The position numbers and the translations under genes were made by a program. A stretch of 64,000 bases of DNA from contig CM106586.1 in NCBI GenBank assembly GCA_048013815.1, positions 11,284,001 through 11,348,000 of the forward strand, in the 5' to 3' direction. Shown in pieces: positions 9,241-20,500 of this stretch. Positions within the stretch are counted from its first letter, which is position 1. Every line of letters begins with the position of its first letter. This DNA comes from Setoptus koraiensis. Taxonomy: Eukaryota; Arthropoda. Below the pieces are notes generated by a model. That model saw only the letters and a program-made list of their open reading frames with translations. It was not told the DNA's origin and searched no databases.

Positions 9241-9830
9241 AGAGCATCAATTTCGAATTTCGAAGATCGAGTTGTGACCATCGAACTTCTACAATCGAAC
9301 TTAGAACACTGATCAGTCAACTTTGAGCGAGCAGCTAGAACTTCCACCAGGATTTCGAATTTCGAATTTCGAATTTCGAAGTTCGAAATGTGACCATCGA
9401 ACTCTGACCACCGAACTCTGACCATCGAACTTCGACGAAGCAGATGAAACTGTCGTGAGAAATTCGAAATTTCAATTTCGAAGTTCGAAGTTCGAACTCT
9501 GACCATCGAACATCGGACTCTGACCATCGAACATCGAACGGGCAGATGGAACTGTCATCAGAAATTCGAATTTTCAATTTCGAATTCCGATTTGTCACCA
9601 CAGAACCCCTCACAAATTCAACCTAGTCAAATCTCCATAGGATTGCATGCGAAATATTTTCGAGTGAAGCGATAATAGACCAAGTCGAATCTACATAGGA
9701 ATACATGTGTAATGTCTAGCATGATTCTCACAAATTTGACTAAGTCAAACCTCCCTAGGATTACATAGTCACGTGAATAAACGTATCCATCATCACTACC
9801 CCAGTAGCTACTTAATTAAAATTAAGCGCT
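9241..9830 (+). mobile_element. Truncated TTCGAA-satellite element A3
   Basis: About three satellite units (9241-9590), the subterminal block, and the 61-bp module at 9770-9830. The inner TIR end is missing, so the copy is 5'-truncated in this orientation. Confidence 0.75.
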
Positions 9831-10545
9831 AAAAAGAATGAGCTAACTGAGAATAGTAGCAGCAGGAAGAAGCGAGCGAGAGTATAGACAGCGAATAAGA
9901 TTGGTGTGCACGGCGTATCATATATCCCAAAATAAACTTACAACAACTTATGAAAAACAAGACACGCCTCTTGCTGCGGCCAAAAAGATGAGTCAAAACT
10001 TTTCTCTTCCTTACTAGCCCCACCGCTCCGAAACTGTAGTCTGGTAGATAGCGAGTGAAGTTTAGAGGGAGAAGGGAGCTCTTCCCATCACTATAGCACT
10101 TAGGTAAACTGCTTTTCACTTTGCACACAAAGTTTTATTAAAAGTATTACAATTGTTGTAAAAAAAGTTGAGCTCTGTTCAGTATGTAAATAGGCGACCA
10201 GTTTCATAAGCACGTAAATATTACGACGCTGCATGACACATAATGAGTGAGCGATGCGACAGTTACGATGATATTACCGTAGGATATTACTGTAGTTTGC
10301 CTGTAATTTCCTCTGTTTTATTGCCCAACATTGACCACAATCTCACAATCTGACTAAGTGGTTGCGAGCTAAGCTCACACAACAACTAATATCGCACAAT
10401 TTCCATTACAGGTCAGCTCAGCCAAGTGACGCCTCACAATACAGAGTGATATAATATCTTGAAGAAGCACAGCTCCTAGTTTGATCAGCGATACTCACAC
10501 TTGTAGCTAGAGATCCCCTAACAAATCAACCAATCAAAAATATTA
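9831..10545. other. No gene recognised
   Basis: Unique AT-rich DNA between the repeat island and the cadherin fragment. A 99-codon minus-strand frame at 9829-10128 has no domain or composition support. Confidence 0.5.
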
Positions 10546-10870
10546 TGAAGATGACCGAAAGCGATCCTAAGAACTTGTTCAACGTTGAACCTGCAGGAAT
10601 AGTCAGAATTGCTAAAAAGGTACGATGTCTCCGGTCATGCTAGTGAATTGTTCGATATAGATTCAGCAGGATCAATATTCATTAGACGAAACGTTAGACT
10701 CGACAGAGAGTTGGAATCAATGTATTTACTGCAAGTAACTGCCAGTGATTGCAATAAAAACCAATCTTCTGATCTTGACCAGTCCGGTTGCAGTCGATCT
10801 TTTACATTTGTAACAATCAAGGTCTTGGATGAGAACGACAACAGGCCTCAATGGGTCATGCTGAATCAGG
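10546..10870 (+). pseudogene. Cadherin-repeat (EC domain) fragment
   Basis: In the frame from about 10612, a classic extracellular cadherin repeat is readable: ELFDIDSAGSIFIRRNV, then LDRE, YLLQVTASD, and the calcium-binding linker DENDNRP followed by QW. Just upstream, in another frame, NLFNVEPAGIVRIAKK looks like the equivalent strand of a preceding repeat. The two are separated by only about 24 bp, too short for a normal intron, so a frameshift is likely. After DENDNRPQW the frame runs into low-complexity CAA-rich DNA and stops without another EC repeat. Real cadherins are large surface adhesion proteins with many such repeats. This is either one exon of a larger gene with unclear splice sites or, more likely, a broken remnant. 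Confidence 0.55.
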
Positions 10871-11146
10871 CCGGAGATTACGATGCAACGATACTCATAC
10901 GATACTTATATTCGCCCTACAGCCAAACAGCAGCGCTCGCAATCTCGAATTGGATTCGGTGCGCAGGCGCATTCGAATTCGAACTTAGTTCGAACTCGAA
11001 CTAATTTCGAACTTGTCGGCATCGTGATCGTCAGCAACGCCACAACAACAATCAACTTCCATGCAACAGCAACTATCAACTATCAACTTCCATACAACAA
11101 CAACAATCAACTTCCATAAAACAACAACAACAAGCTAAATGTAACC

Positions 11147-12494
11147 ATGAGCACCAATAACATCAATCTAACAAGTAGTGCCAGCAGCAACAGCAGCAGC
11201 AACAGCAACGACAACATGCTGATTAGCACTCAGTCAGTGATGATGCAACGACAATCGTCGCCGCCGTCTGCGACCAGCTCGTCGGCCCCAGTGCCAAACA
11301 ATCTCGCCAACAACGACAGGTATCACCGGACGCCAAAGTGCGCTAGGTGCCGCAACCACGGGGTGGTGTCCACGCTCAAGGTAAGCTAACTGTGTATTGA
11401 CCCTAATTGTGTGATCAGTTGGTTTTGTCGAGCACAAAGTGACATGACGATTTAATTCAATCACACATCATGATTTAATTTAAAAATTTGAATCGAATTC
11501 ATAATTAATTCATTAATCAATTGACTAATTGACGCGCAGGGCCACAAGCGATCGTGCCGGTGGAAGGATTGTGTTTGCGCCAAATGCAACCTGATAGCCG
11601 AACGGCAACGAGTGATGGCTGCTCAAGTGGCGCTGCGACGCCAACAGGCCCAAGAGGAGAATGAGGCCAGAGATTTGAGCATTTATTACAATTGTGAGCG
11701 GCCCATAATTGAGATGAGACAACAGGCCAGTTTGACCTACTCGGCGGCGCTGAATCAGCTGTTGCAACAACAGCAGCAACAACAACCGCAACAACAACAA
11801 CACCAGCAGCAACAGCAATCGTCGCCGGGCAGCCAATCAAGCAATCTCACGGGCGGTGTTGGCGCGTGCGGCCGAGCGTCGCCCGGCCCGCTAACAAACA
11901 ACAACAACAACAGCAACAACAACAACAACAACAGTAGCAGCAGCAGTCCAAGTCAATTGTGCTCAAATTGGCCAGCAACAGCAGCAAGCAATCATCAGCA
12001 ACACTTTGCACAACAGCAACAACAGCAGCCGCAGCAGTGCGAGTGCGATTGCGAGTGCCTAGTGGGCGAGGGGGGCGCCTTGCCGGCCCGATTAGCTATG
12101 GCCAGCGCGGCAGCGGCAATGGCCACGGCAACAACAACAGCGGCCGCAACAACGGCCCAGCCAGCGACAACAAACAATCCTCTGGCCGCTTGCTCGTCGC
12201 TGTCGAGCGCCTTTGCCGCTGCCATGCTGCCCCAACAATTGCAACAACAATTGGCGGACAATGCCGGCCCGACAACAACAAATCAAAATAATAGTCACAA
12301 CAACAACAACGACAATATTTCGCTGGCGGCGGCAGCAGCAGTTGCCCAACAGCAACAGCAATCTGTTGCTATTTATGATCACATTGTTAAGCAGGCGCTC
12401 GAACCAACGACGACAATTGCCCAACAGCAGCAACAACTGCAACTGGCCGCTAATTCCGACTTACAACAACTACTGGCCTGTCAATCAGATGGAG
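11147..12494 (+). CDS. DMRTA/Dmrt99B-type DM-domain transcription factor (exons 1-2)
   Basis: Exon 1 is 11147-11380 (ATG to AAG, donor GTAAGC) and exon 2 is 11540-12494 (acceptor GCGCAG, donor GTGAGT), joined in phase 0 inside the DM domain. The DM domain (about residues 61-108) has all zinc ligands: [18 protein letters not shown], then [16 protein letters not shown] and [22 protein letters not shown] factors bind AT-rich DNA in the minor groove and control sexual or neural development. The [14 protein letters not shown] tail resembles DMRTA/Dmrt99B more than dsx or Dmrt93B. Oddities are Ser where family members usually have Tyr (KRSC) and Asn for Thr in CNLIAERQ. The rest is Q/N/A-rich low complexity. 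No DMA domain is seen; it may lie in missing 3' exons. Exon 2 ends in phase 1, so the gene continues beyond 12494. Confidence 0.88.
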
Positions 12495-13416
12495 GTGAGT
12501 CCGATACGCTTATTATAATGTTGTTATTGTGACACATTCGCTCAATGCTCAGTGGTCTCCAAAAATGCGTCGCATGGGCGCGATCCCGTGGGCCCTTTCA
12601 TATGAGACGCAAGCAAATCGTTGGAGCAAAACTGTCATTCGTTGGGGCCAGCGTGCGACAGCGACGTGACTCCGGGATTGACTTTGCATCCGATTTAATC
12701 GGGCTGCTATTTGTCATCTTCTATCAGTTAACTCATGTCACTCATTTTCTGACACTGTGCATGTAACAAATAAGCGCAACGAACCGGGGCCAAATCCGTC
12801 CACAGATTTCGTGGACAGATTTTTTTCTCTTTCTCTTTTTTTTTTCATTCATTGTCCAACTCACAGATACATTGAGTCTATAATATCTGGCCCGATATCT
12901 GACGTGCTATATCTGCTAAAGTGTGTTCGCCGCACACAGCCGCAAACGAACGCCGTGGGCTCGTCAGTGCGCTTTCATGGGGCCCACGTCGGGGCCTGGC
13001 AAATTGCGTAACGCGGTGTCGTTGACGGCCCGGTGACAGTTGCAACTTGTAGCTGTTTGCTGTCCGATTTGCGCCATGTCACGCTCGTCACGTTGCTATG
13101 GCGACACACTGATATATATGACACATATTCGTGCATATAGGTGGCCAAACCGACAAATTGTGACACTTGTAATTGTTGCAACAATCAGTCTGGGCATCAT
13201 TGAAGATTGGGCGCGATATGATCGAGTATGTCGATTTCGCGATGCCAATGAGCGCGCAATGTTGACGACAGATTGAATTAATGGGTCAAACGCAAACATC
13301 ATTAGCGCTGATGATTTGATGATATTCACACCAATCGCAACAACTGTCGGCACGGTGTGCAGTGATTACAATTCGGGGCCACTAATGACAAACTGACCCA
13401 ATCGCAATTTATATAT

Positions 13417-13440
13417 AAATCGGCTCGCGTGAGCCGATTT
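13417..13440. other. Perfect 10-bp hairpin
   Basis: AAATCGGCTC pairs perfectly with GAGCCGATTT around the loop GCGT. It is a GC-containing stem in an otherwise repeat-poor stretch. No downstream T-run supports a terminator role. Confidence 0.5.
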
Positions 13441-15059
13441 GTGTATGAAGAGAGTATAATCGATAGTTTCAATAGTTTGTTTGCTGACCACTGTTTGTTT
13501 GTCGCAGTGTGTGCACAACGAAGCAAATTATTTATTTATCTTTATTTATCATTATTATTATTTATTGTTGTCACACGATGGCCACTGCTCACGCCAGCGT
13601 CGCGCCGGGCCAACTACTTGCGACAACTCACAATTGTCAGTCGCCTCATTGTGAGCATCATATTGGCCCGTTTGATTGATAGATTGGACCGGCCCAATAC
13701 ACACACAACGCAACACAAACAGCCGGTAGCTGATGATCAAATTTTGCAGAAATTGCCTCGTGTGATCACACAGCCAGAGAGTTACATGACCGACAGAGAT
13801 CCGGTTTGACACACCAACTCTAAATTTAACCTTTGCTCGTCGCTGGCGCACAAATATAATATATAATATAACAATGGCAATAGTTAGTTTAGTTTCAATT
13901 CATCATCAACTGATCAATGATTGCGGGCCATTGTTGCTGCAACACTTTATACATTTGTATGCGTTTGCAATTTGCAGTTTTGGTGCCGTTCCCATTCGCA
14001 ACTGGCAACTTGCAACTGTGAGAATGTTAATCAATGGGCGCCCGCTCCGTTTGGCTTGTCAAGTGACATTTGAAGTGATTAACTGGGCCTGTCGCCGTTG
14101 CCGGCTCTAGCGCCGTTGGCTACCAGTTTGGCCGATAACAAATGATAAATAATAAATAAGTAGTAAGTGTGAATATAAGTGGATTATATTTGGCACTCAT
14201 AGTTGGCCCGTCAATCAAACAAAATCACAGACTCGATTGGCATACGCTGATCAAACTTGCGATTGGCTGACAGCCAGCCAAACAGCAATTGTCTGCACAA
14301 TTGTGAGCAAATTGATGCAAATGGCACAATCGTTGTTCTTTTGGCTCTTGTCTCACCCAATCGCCAGACACTCGGACACAATCGGCGCTTCGAATCCGGC
14401 GATCGCACCGGATTGGACAGTGTCACACACACACTGACACAACGGCCCACAACAGCAAATGCGACACATGAGACGGCCAATTGGTTGGCGACCATTGCAA
14501 GCCGGCATCGAGCGCATTCTAACTATTACAACCGCTCGCCGGTTTATTCATGTTCGCGTTGCACAATCGGCCGCGGCCAGCCACTGACATGTTTAATATA
14601 ATTTGATTTCATTTCATTTGACTACGTCATGATTGTTACGTGCGCATTACCAACAGTGCTGCCGATGCTAGTTATTATGTAATAACTATCATCATTATGT
14701 GATAACTATCATTATTATGTAATAATTGAATTGGCGAAAAATTCACGTTTGGTAGCCGCGATACAGTTATGCTACCAGCCAGCCAGCCAGTGAGCCGGCC
14801 AGCCAGTCAGAGACAGTGACTAGCAGGCCTATAAAGTGACAGCAACGTCCAATGATTCAGTGTTTGAGGTTTGCCATTTGTGTGCCATTGGTTGTATGAT
14901 TACGTATTATATAATATATATATATTGTATGTTATGTGTAGCATCGGCAATATAATAACGTTTCCCCTGGCCCGTTATCCTATATTGTTGTCAGTTGTGA
15001 TAGTTGCGCTGGCCAAATGATAGACAAATAAGCGAAGTCATCCCATTGTACAATTGGTC

Positions 15060-15221
15060 ATTATTATCATGGGGCTATTATCATTATTACTACTATTACT
15101 GCTGTTACTGCTATTACTTCTATTATTATTACTATTACTATTATTATTATGGTTGTTGTTGTTGATGTTGTTGTTGTCGTTGTTGTTGCTGTTGTTGCTG
15201 TTGTTGTTGTTGTTGTTGAAT
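15060..15221. repeat. Imperfect (TTA/TTG/CTG) trinucleotide array
   Basis: Roughly 160 bp of trinucleotide repeats shifting from TTA/CTA to TTG/CTG. It gives open poly-L and poly-Q/N frames on both strands with no start context or flanking coding sequence. Confidence 0.9.
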
Positions 15222-16100
15222 CGTGATGAACCGTGCAGATATGAATGAACTGTTGTCATCAACAACAACATTGTTTGACACCGCCGGCGCAAATGACAGC
15301 CAGCCAGCCAGCCAGCCCAATTGCGCCCTTTGTCCCACGTTGCGTAATAGCATCACACATGTATGTTACGTAATATAGCATGGTAGCCCATTTGCGAAAT
15401 AACAGTATATATATACTGTATATACTTTTGCGCTCGCACTACACAATATACACTACACAGTATACAGTTGCTAGATGCGCGCCAATAATATTGATATTGT
15501 CACCATGACCATGATGGTTATAAATAGTCTCGCTTGACTCGAGTCGCGGGCTGACTGGCTTGGTGGGCTGGCTGGCTGACGATAATATCAATTACTTTTG
15601 TTGTTCAATTTAATAAACTGGCCCCGTTGGCGCTGCTCTATTACCCAACTGTATACACTTGACATTTTCTCGCCAGCGTAAACTGCTAATATGTGCCGAC
15701 AGTGTCGATAACTCCAACATTCAGTGTCGACAGTGCTGATGACGCCGACACTACTGACAAGGGGCCCCGGCAAAGCCAACTAAAGCCCGGCTGTGTTTTG
15801 TTGCCCTGGTTTATCCCCGGATTGCTCCGTTGACGAGGGGCCCCCACACATATTCAATCATCGATAGCTAGATACTATTGGCCCGTTGATAGCGCCAATA
15901 GCGTTGATAGCGCCAACACTATCGGTCGCCTAGAGATTTGTCCCGCGCCGATGGGGCCCGTTGCCCGTTGTCACAGGCTGCTCACTGTGCTCGAGACATA
16001 CAATACATAAGACGTCATACAATATAAGATATATGAATTTTTTGTTATATCTTATAGGTTGCTAGTCAGACACAACGAACACTGATGATACAGATACAGA

Positions 16101-16119
16101 GCGCGCGCGCGCGCGCGCG
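16101..16119. repeat. (GC)n dinucleotide run
   Basis: Nineteen bases of alternating GC, a potential Z-DNA former, in AT-rich surroundings. Confidence 0.95.
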
Positions 16120-16415
16120 TACTGTCATATCACAATAAATTGTAATATGTTGGTGTCATTATGTAACATGAGGCGTGTACTGTAACGCTGCTCGATCATA
16201 TTGAGGTAATATTTTGCTTATACTTGTACTTGCTGTACGCTTGACTTATCACGGTTGCCACAAACAGCCACCGATTAATTTCCAGCCCGCTTGAGTCCCA
16301 TTAGAGAAAGGGCGCAATTTCTTTGTCGCCGCCATCGTTTGTCTCTGTCCATGACGCGAGCGAGCACTATCAATAACAATGACAACGCCAGCGGCAACTA
16401 CATTACTTATACCAC

Positions 16416-16492
16416 CACTGGTTATATAACACTGGTTATATAACGCACACAAACACACACACACACCATATATAACCAGTGTATAACCAGTG
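16416..16492. other. Hairpin with two nested CACTGGTTATA repeats per arm
   Basis: Each arm contains CACTGGTTATA twice (16416-16442 versus the complement at 16469-16492), with a 3-nt bulge and a ~26-nt CA-rich loop. It is a small inverted repeat that could be a MITE-like relic or a hairpin RNA. Confidence 0.5.
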
Positions 16493-18021
16493 TGGAGTAA
16501 GTGAGAATTGCAAACAATTAAATATTGTTGTTGTTGTTGTTGTTGTTGGCAATATTGTTGTGTAAGAGTTGGGTGCAGGATAACTTACATGTGAAATGAG
16601 AGAGATATTATTCCATTTTACAAGACACACTCGCTGTCAGCGAGTCACAAAACAGTATCTAGTGAGATACCGTTTGGCCACAAGAAGGATTGAGGTCGCG
16701 CAAGGTTAACAGTTATCCATTACAAGTATTATATAATGTATATATAAGTCGTTGTTGTTGTTGCCGTTGTTGTTATGTAACCCGTGGTGGGTGCGTGCGC
16801 TTGTCAACTTGCAAACACCCTGTCAGTGCGAGTGTGTAAAGTGTAAATAAGATTGAATGTATAACGGATCGCCGGCCCGACAGTGTTGTTGCCGTTGTCT
16901 CACTTTCTCACTTTATAAACAGCTATCGATAATAATAATAATGATGCATCCATGAGAGTGTTTGCGCTTGTCCGTTGCCACAAGCCAAAAGATCCATTAA
17001 CGCCTGATACCACTCGTGCCAATGCTAATGGGAGATTGGGGTGGGGGGGGGCATAGATGAAACAAACAACCATATATTGCTTACTTTTGCTTATTACTAC
17101 CATTATTATTACTATTACAATGCTAGCACGTGGCAACTGCTCGCTACTCCAATTATTTATATATCCTGTCCCCATTCCGTTGTTTACCATAGACAAATTA
17201 TTAAATTTATTAATTGCAAACTGTCTCGTTCTCTCTTGTTATGTCACTCTCCTTGCTGTATTGCTGACATCCGATACACGGCGCAGTCAACAATGTGGTG
17301 TATCAGATAGTGAATAAGCAGTTACAAACATAAGCAGTTAAATAACGGTTAATCCAGTCGACCGCTATTTGCTCGGCGCCCCTTCCGAACAATTGACAGT
17401 AGACACTTTCTCACACTACAAGACGCCCCTCTGATCTCAAGTTGTCATGATACACAACACCCTGCTTGTTGTGTTTTAAGTTGCTACTACTACAGCCCAG
17501 TTAACCTATAATCCGATGACTGTATAACTAACAACAAACTAGTTTGCCCTGTCTCCCTCTCTCTTTTCCTCTGTTTGTGCCCGCATGGTGAATGAACAAA
17601 AACTGAACTCAATTCTCTTATTTAAGCATCAACTCTAGCTAAACTTGATCGATTTAGCTCAACTTCTTTTTGGGTACACCCAACCTTTCACACCTTATTT
17701 TGTTGTCGAATCCCAATTGATGTGCTCACTATACTTACACAAGACACGACAAAAGGCTCTCAGCCGACATTCCAAGTATCACCGATGTCATGCTGAGCGG
17801 CGACCATCAACTTGGACATGTGAGCACAAACCTCTCAGCTCACTTGACTGACAAATTGACCCAGTGAAATGAGCCCGGATTTATTTAGGCACATTTTACA
17901 GTAATGTCACTATAGTATTTGATTAAGATATTTTCTCATTTTTGTTAGCGCTAGCATGCAATGCATTTTCATTATTTTGGCTTTTTTCTTTCTCTTCTCC
18001 TTGCTCATCACTCCGCTACAG

Positions 18022-18149
18022 AAATTGATTACTTTAACAAATTCTCAGAGTATGTCGCCATGTCTGGCCTACCATACTCGGAGACCATTCTCATGCACAT
18101 TTATGAAAAGTACAACCAATCTTCCGAGACTGTACGTCTGGTTCGGTGA
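18022..18149 (+). CDS. Candidate terminal coding exon, possibly of the DMRT gene
   Basis: A long pyrimidine tract (TTTTTTCTTTCTCTTCTCC) and CTACAG at 18021 make a strong 3' splice site. The exon then reads 41 codons to TGA (18147-18149), encoding IDYFNKFSEYVAMSGLPYSE and onward. It needs one carried base, which is exactly what the DMRT exon-2 donor at 12494 supplies (phase 1), so joining keeps the frame. The peptide is not a recognisable DMA domain. It could instead be the end of another gene with exons not seen here. Confidence 0.3.
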
Positions 18150-18447
18150 ATGAATAATTAATTAGTCAGACGTCTAGACACTGTTCTTCCGCAATCTTGC
18201 CCGGGGAAATTATCACTGCTCTCGCTGGGTGCTACAGACCATTAGACTAAACGACGAACAAAAAGTATAGTGGTGTTAGTAAGGCCCATTTATAAATAGG
18301 CTTAGACTGGTAATCTAGACCACTGAGAGTCTCTCACAGTGTCGGAAGAAGATGGCAGATAGGGTTTAAATGTCGTTTCCTGTCTGGGCACACCGGATAA
18401 AAGTGACAATGCAAATACAAGAGTTTAACGGAATAACTCAATATAAC

Positions 18448-18453
18448 TTTATT
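18448..18453 (-). terminator. Polyadenylation signal for the ArfGAP gene
   Basis: AATAAA on the minus strand, 105 bp downstream of the ArfGAP stop codon. Confidence 0.5.
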
Positions 18454-18557
18454 AAATTATTGTAGTTATCATCAGTTCTTGATGTATATTTGTATTTTTG
18501 CCCTCGATGAACTACTCGAGCATAAGTTTTCTTCTTTTATATACTAGTTAATATATA

Positions 18558-19769
18558 TTACTTTTGCCTCATTCCGAACGGATCAGCGAATGCCGAGGCC
18601 ATATTCGGTGGAGCTGTTTGAGGTGATAGAGAGTAGAGTGAAAGAATTGATTCTTTTGTCAATATTTTCTTGGTTGCGTTACTACCGGCTCCGCCTAGTT
18701 GTGCAGTTTCATTAAACTTTGGTTCCAAATTTTTGGTTGAAGATGATAAATCGTTAAGATCGGCCGATGTAGATGACGACAGTAGAGGAGGTTGCGAGTT
18801 ATACAAAGTTTGGTCATTACAGAATGCACCAAATAGATCTTCACTCGGGCTAACTGCTGTTGCGGTTGCGTTAGCTACCACCGGATTGTTATTACTTGGC
18901 TGGCTTACGGAAGTGTTGTTGCCAATTGTAAAATTTTCAAAAAGATCTACTGCTTCGTTTGCTGCTGTTGTTGCTGCCGCTGAAACACTATTACTGCCAG
19001 TGTCGAGATCAAATAAGTCCAACAATGAATTATTGGTGTCAACCTTGTTTCTTTTACTATTGTTGGTATTATCGTTATTCGTATTATTGTTGGCCGCAAT
19101 AGTGGCCGCAACAGTGCTGAGTCCTATCTGATTTGGTGCATCAGTGATTTTGGTGCCCAAATTAATTCTATCTTTGGATGCTGTTCCTGATGGTGATTGT
19201 TGTTGTTCGGTAGGGCGAGGCTGAGATATTTTGCTAGATGGCAATTCTTTGATCAATGAGGCTCCTACGCTGCCGCTGCTGGCTTTGTTTTTATTTCTTT
19301 TTTGCTCTTTCAATCTTCTTAGTTCGTCTTCCACGTCGAAGGCGGGCTCTGGCGGTCCTGGATCCACCCAGCCTTGGGCAATGTATTTTTTTAATTCGTA
19401 TTTAGCTCGTACAAAAGTCTCTAAGCTTGTGTCTGTTTGTGGTCTGCGGAAATCATCGGGTAGATTGGCCTCATAGATTGCCCTGGCCCTGCTATTGCCC
19501 ATACGCTGTATGTAAGCAACGTGTTCTGGCCTCCATGAGTCCAGATTGACGGATTTCACTTTTGAGATGTGAACGCCCAGATTTCTGTGAATGCCCGCGC
19601 ATCGAATGCACAAAAATATGCCCAAATTCCAGGAGGCCCAACGGGGTCCTTTGGCGTCACAATCAACACAATATTTGTTGTCTTCATCTTTAAGTAGTAC
19701 CTCAATGAGAGATTGGCACTTATCGTTGATGATCTTTTGTCTTTCCTTGTCCGATTTCGATTGAACCAT
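18558..19769 (-). CDS. SMAP1/2-type stromal membrane-associated ArfGAP
   Basis: 403 residues from ATG 19769. The open frame extends 10 codons further, but TTTAG just upstream looks like a 3' splice site and AAAATGG is a good start context. The ArfGAP domain (about 10-135) has the zinc finger C34-x2-C37-x16-C54-x2-C57, with the arginine finger in [11 protein letters not shown] (R62) and WVDPGPPEP closing the domain as in SMAPs. Such proteins stimulate GTP hydrolysis on Arf1/Arf6 at endosomes and the trans-Golgi. A clathrin-box-like LLDLFDLD lies at 249-256, and DLFENF, EDLFGAF and FADPFG motifs suggest further adaptor binding. The 403 codons are in a single exon. The tail is Asn/Ser/Thr-rich. 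Antisense frames are shadows. Confidence 0.93.
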   Translation of the reverse strand: MVQSKSDKERQKIINDKCQSLIEVLLKDEDNKYCVDCDAKGPRWASWNLGIFLCIRCAGIHRNLGVHISKVKSVNLDSWRPEHVAYIQRMGNSRARAIYEANLPDDFRRPQTDTSLETFVRAKYELKKYIAQGWVDPGPPEPAFDVEDELRRLKEQKRNKNKASSGSVGASLIKELPSSKISQPRPTEQQQSPSGTASKDRINLGTKITDAPNQIGLSTVAATIAANNNTNNDNTNNSKRNKVDTNNSLLDLFDLDTGSNSVSAAATTAANEAVDLFENFTIGNNTSVSQPSNNNPVVANATATAVSPSEDLFGAFCNDQTLYNSQPPLLSSSTSADLNDLSSSTKNLEPKFNETAQLGGAGSNATKKILTKESILSLYSLSPQTAPPNMASAFADPFGMRQK

Positions 19770-20500
19770 TTTCCTAAATGTATAACAATAACCTGTCAAT
19801 ATGTATTGAATGGGGGCTGTAGTGAATCTGCAACAATAAATATAATAACAATCTTATCCCTGTGTGTGCTCTCAGCTGTCCGACGGTGAGGTCAAATTAA
19901 AAAAGAATGAATAAATAATCTCCTAACAGTGTTAATATAATAATAGCAATAGTTTCTGGAATGTGGCGACTCGATATGGTTGTTGGGATAACAGACTATG
20001 CTTATTACTGTTGTTATTGATTCTATTACTAATAATATTACTATTAATTATGTTGATGTGTTAACGTAATGTTTTCAATACTGTTTTGCGGGCCTCCCCC
20101 GAACGACGATGACTAAATCCTCTTATCTGCGTCTCCAATTGTGGGTGTGTTGCTAAGCGATGCGACACTACTGATCCGATGCCAGGCTGGCGGCCGCTCA
20201 CACAAGTTCAACGATAGTGGTCGAGATGATAAATAATAAATTATATCATCACCATTGTGGGAAGGTCAGATAATCCCAGAGAAATAATAATAACGATAGA
20301 GATGATAATATACACACAGTAGACTCACATCGTCGAGGAGTAAAGCTGTTAGAAGGTCTAGGCAAACTATTTTGGTCGACGCTCACACACAAACAACAAA
20401 TAATAATGTCAGATGATTGCGTTATCTGTGTGTTCCATATTGTGTGGCTCGCGAGCCACCGGCACAGCAGCTGTTACTCTGGTTGCCAGGGTCTGTTCTG
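19770..20500. other. Upstream region of the ArfGAP gene
   Basis: AT-rich with TAA/TTA stretches. It probably holds the 5' UTR intron and promoter of the minus-strand ArfGAP gene. No exon is recognised. Confidence 0.4.

Larger units (their letters stand above)
12501..17900. other. Noncoding stretch (DMRT intron or intergenic)
   Basis: No exon with recognisable homology. Contents: tandem ATTATGTAATAACTATCATC-like units at about 14670-14720, GCCA repeats (14775-14810, 15298-15322), a triplet array (15060-15221), a GC run (16101-16119), and simple hairpins at 13417-13440 and 16416-16492 (separate entries). If the exon at 18022 belongs to DMRT, this is one 5.5-kb intron. Confidence 0.5.

Noticed and set aside
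148..9613. Open frames of 60-180 codons on both strands through the TTCGAA satellite
   Set aside because: Both strands stay open because the units lack stops. The peptides are just translated repeats with no start context or domain.
9829..10128. 99-codon minus-strand frame beside element A3
   Set aside because: It overlaps the element end, has no family similarity and unremarkable composition.
11995..12442. Cys/Ala/Val-rich minus-strand frames opposite DMRT exon 2
   Set aside because: They are antisense shadows of poly-Q/A/N coding sequence.
15038..15356. Poly-N and poly-Q minus-strand frames
   Set aside because: Trinucleotide array with no flanking exon; open in every frame.
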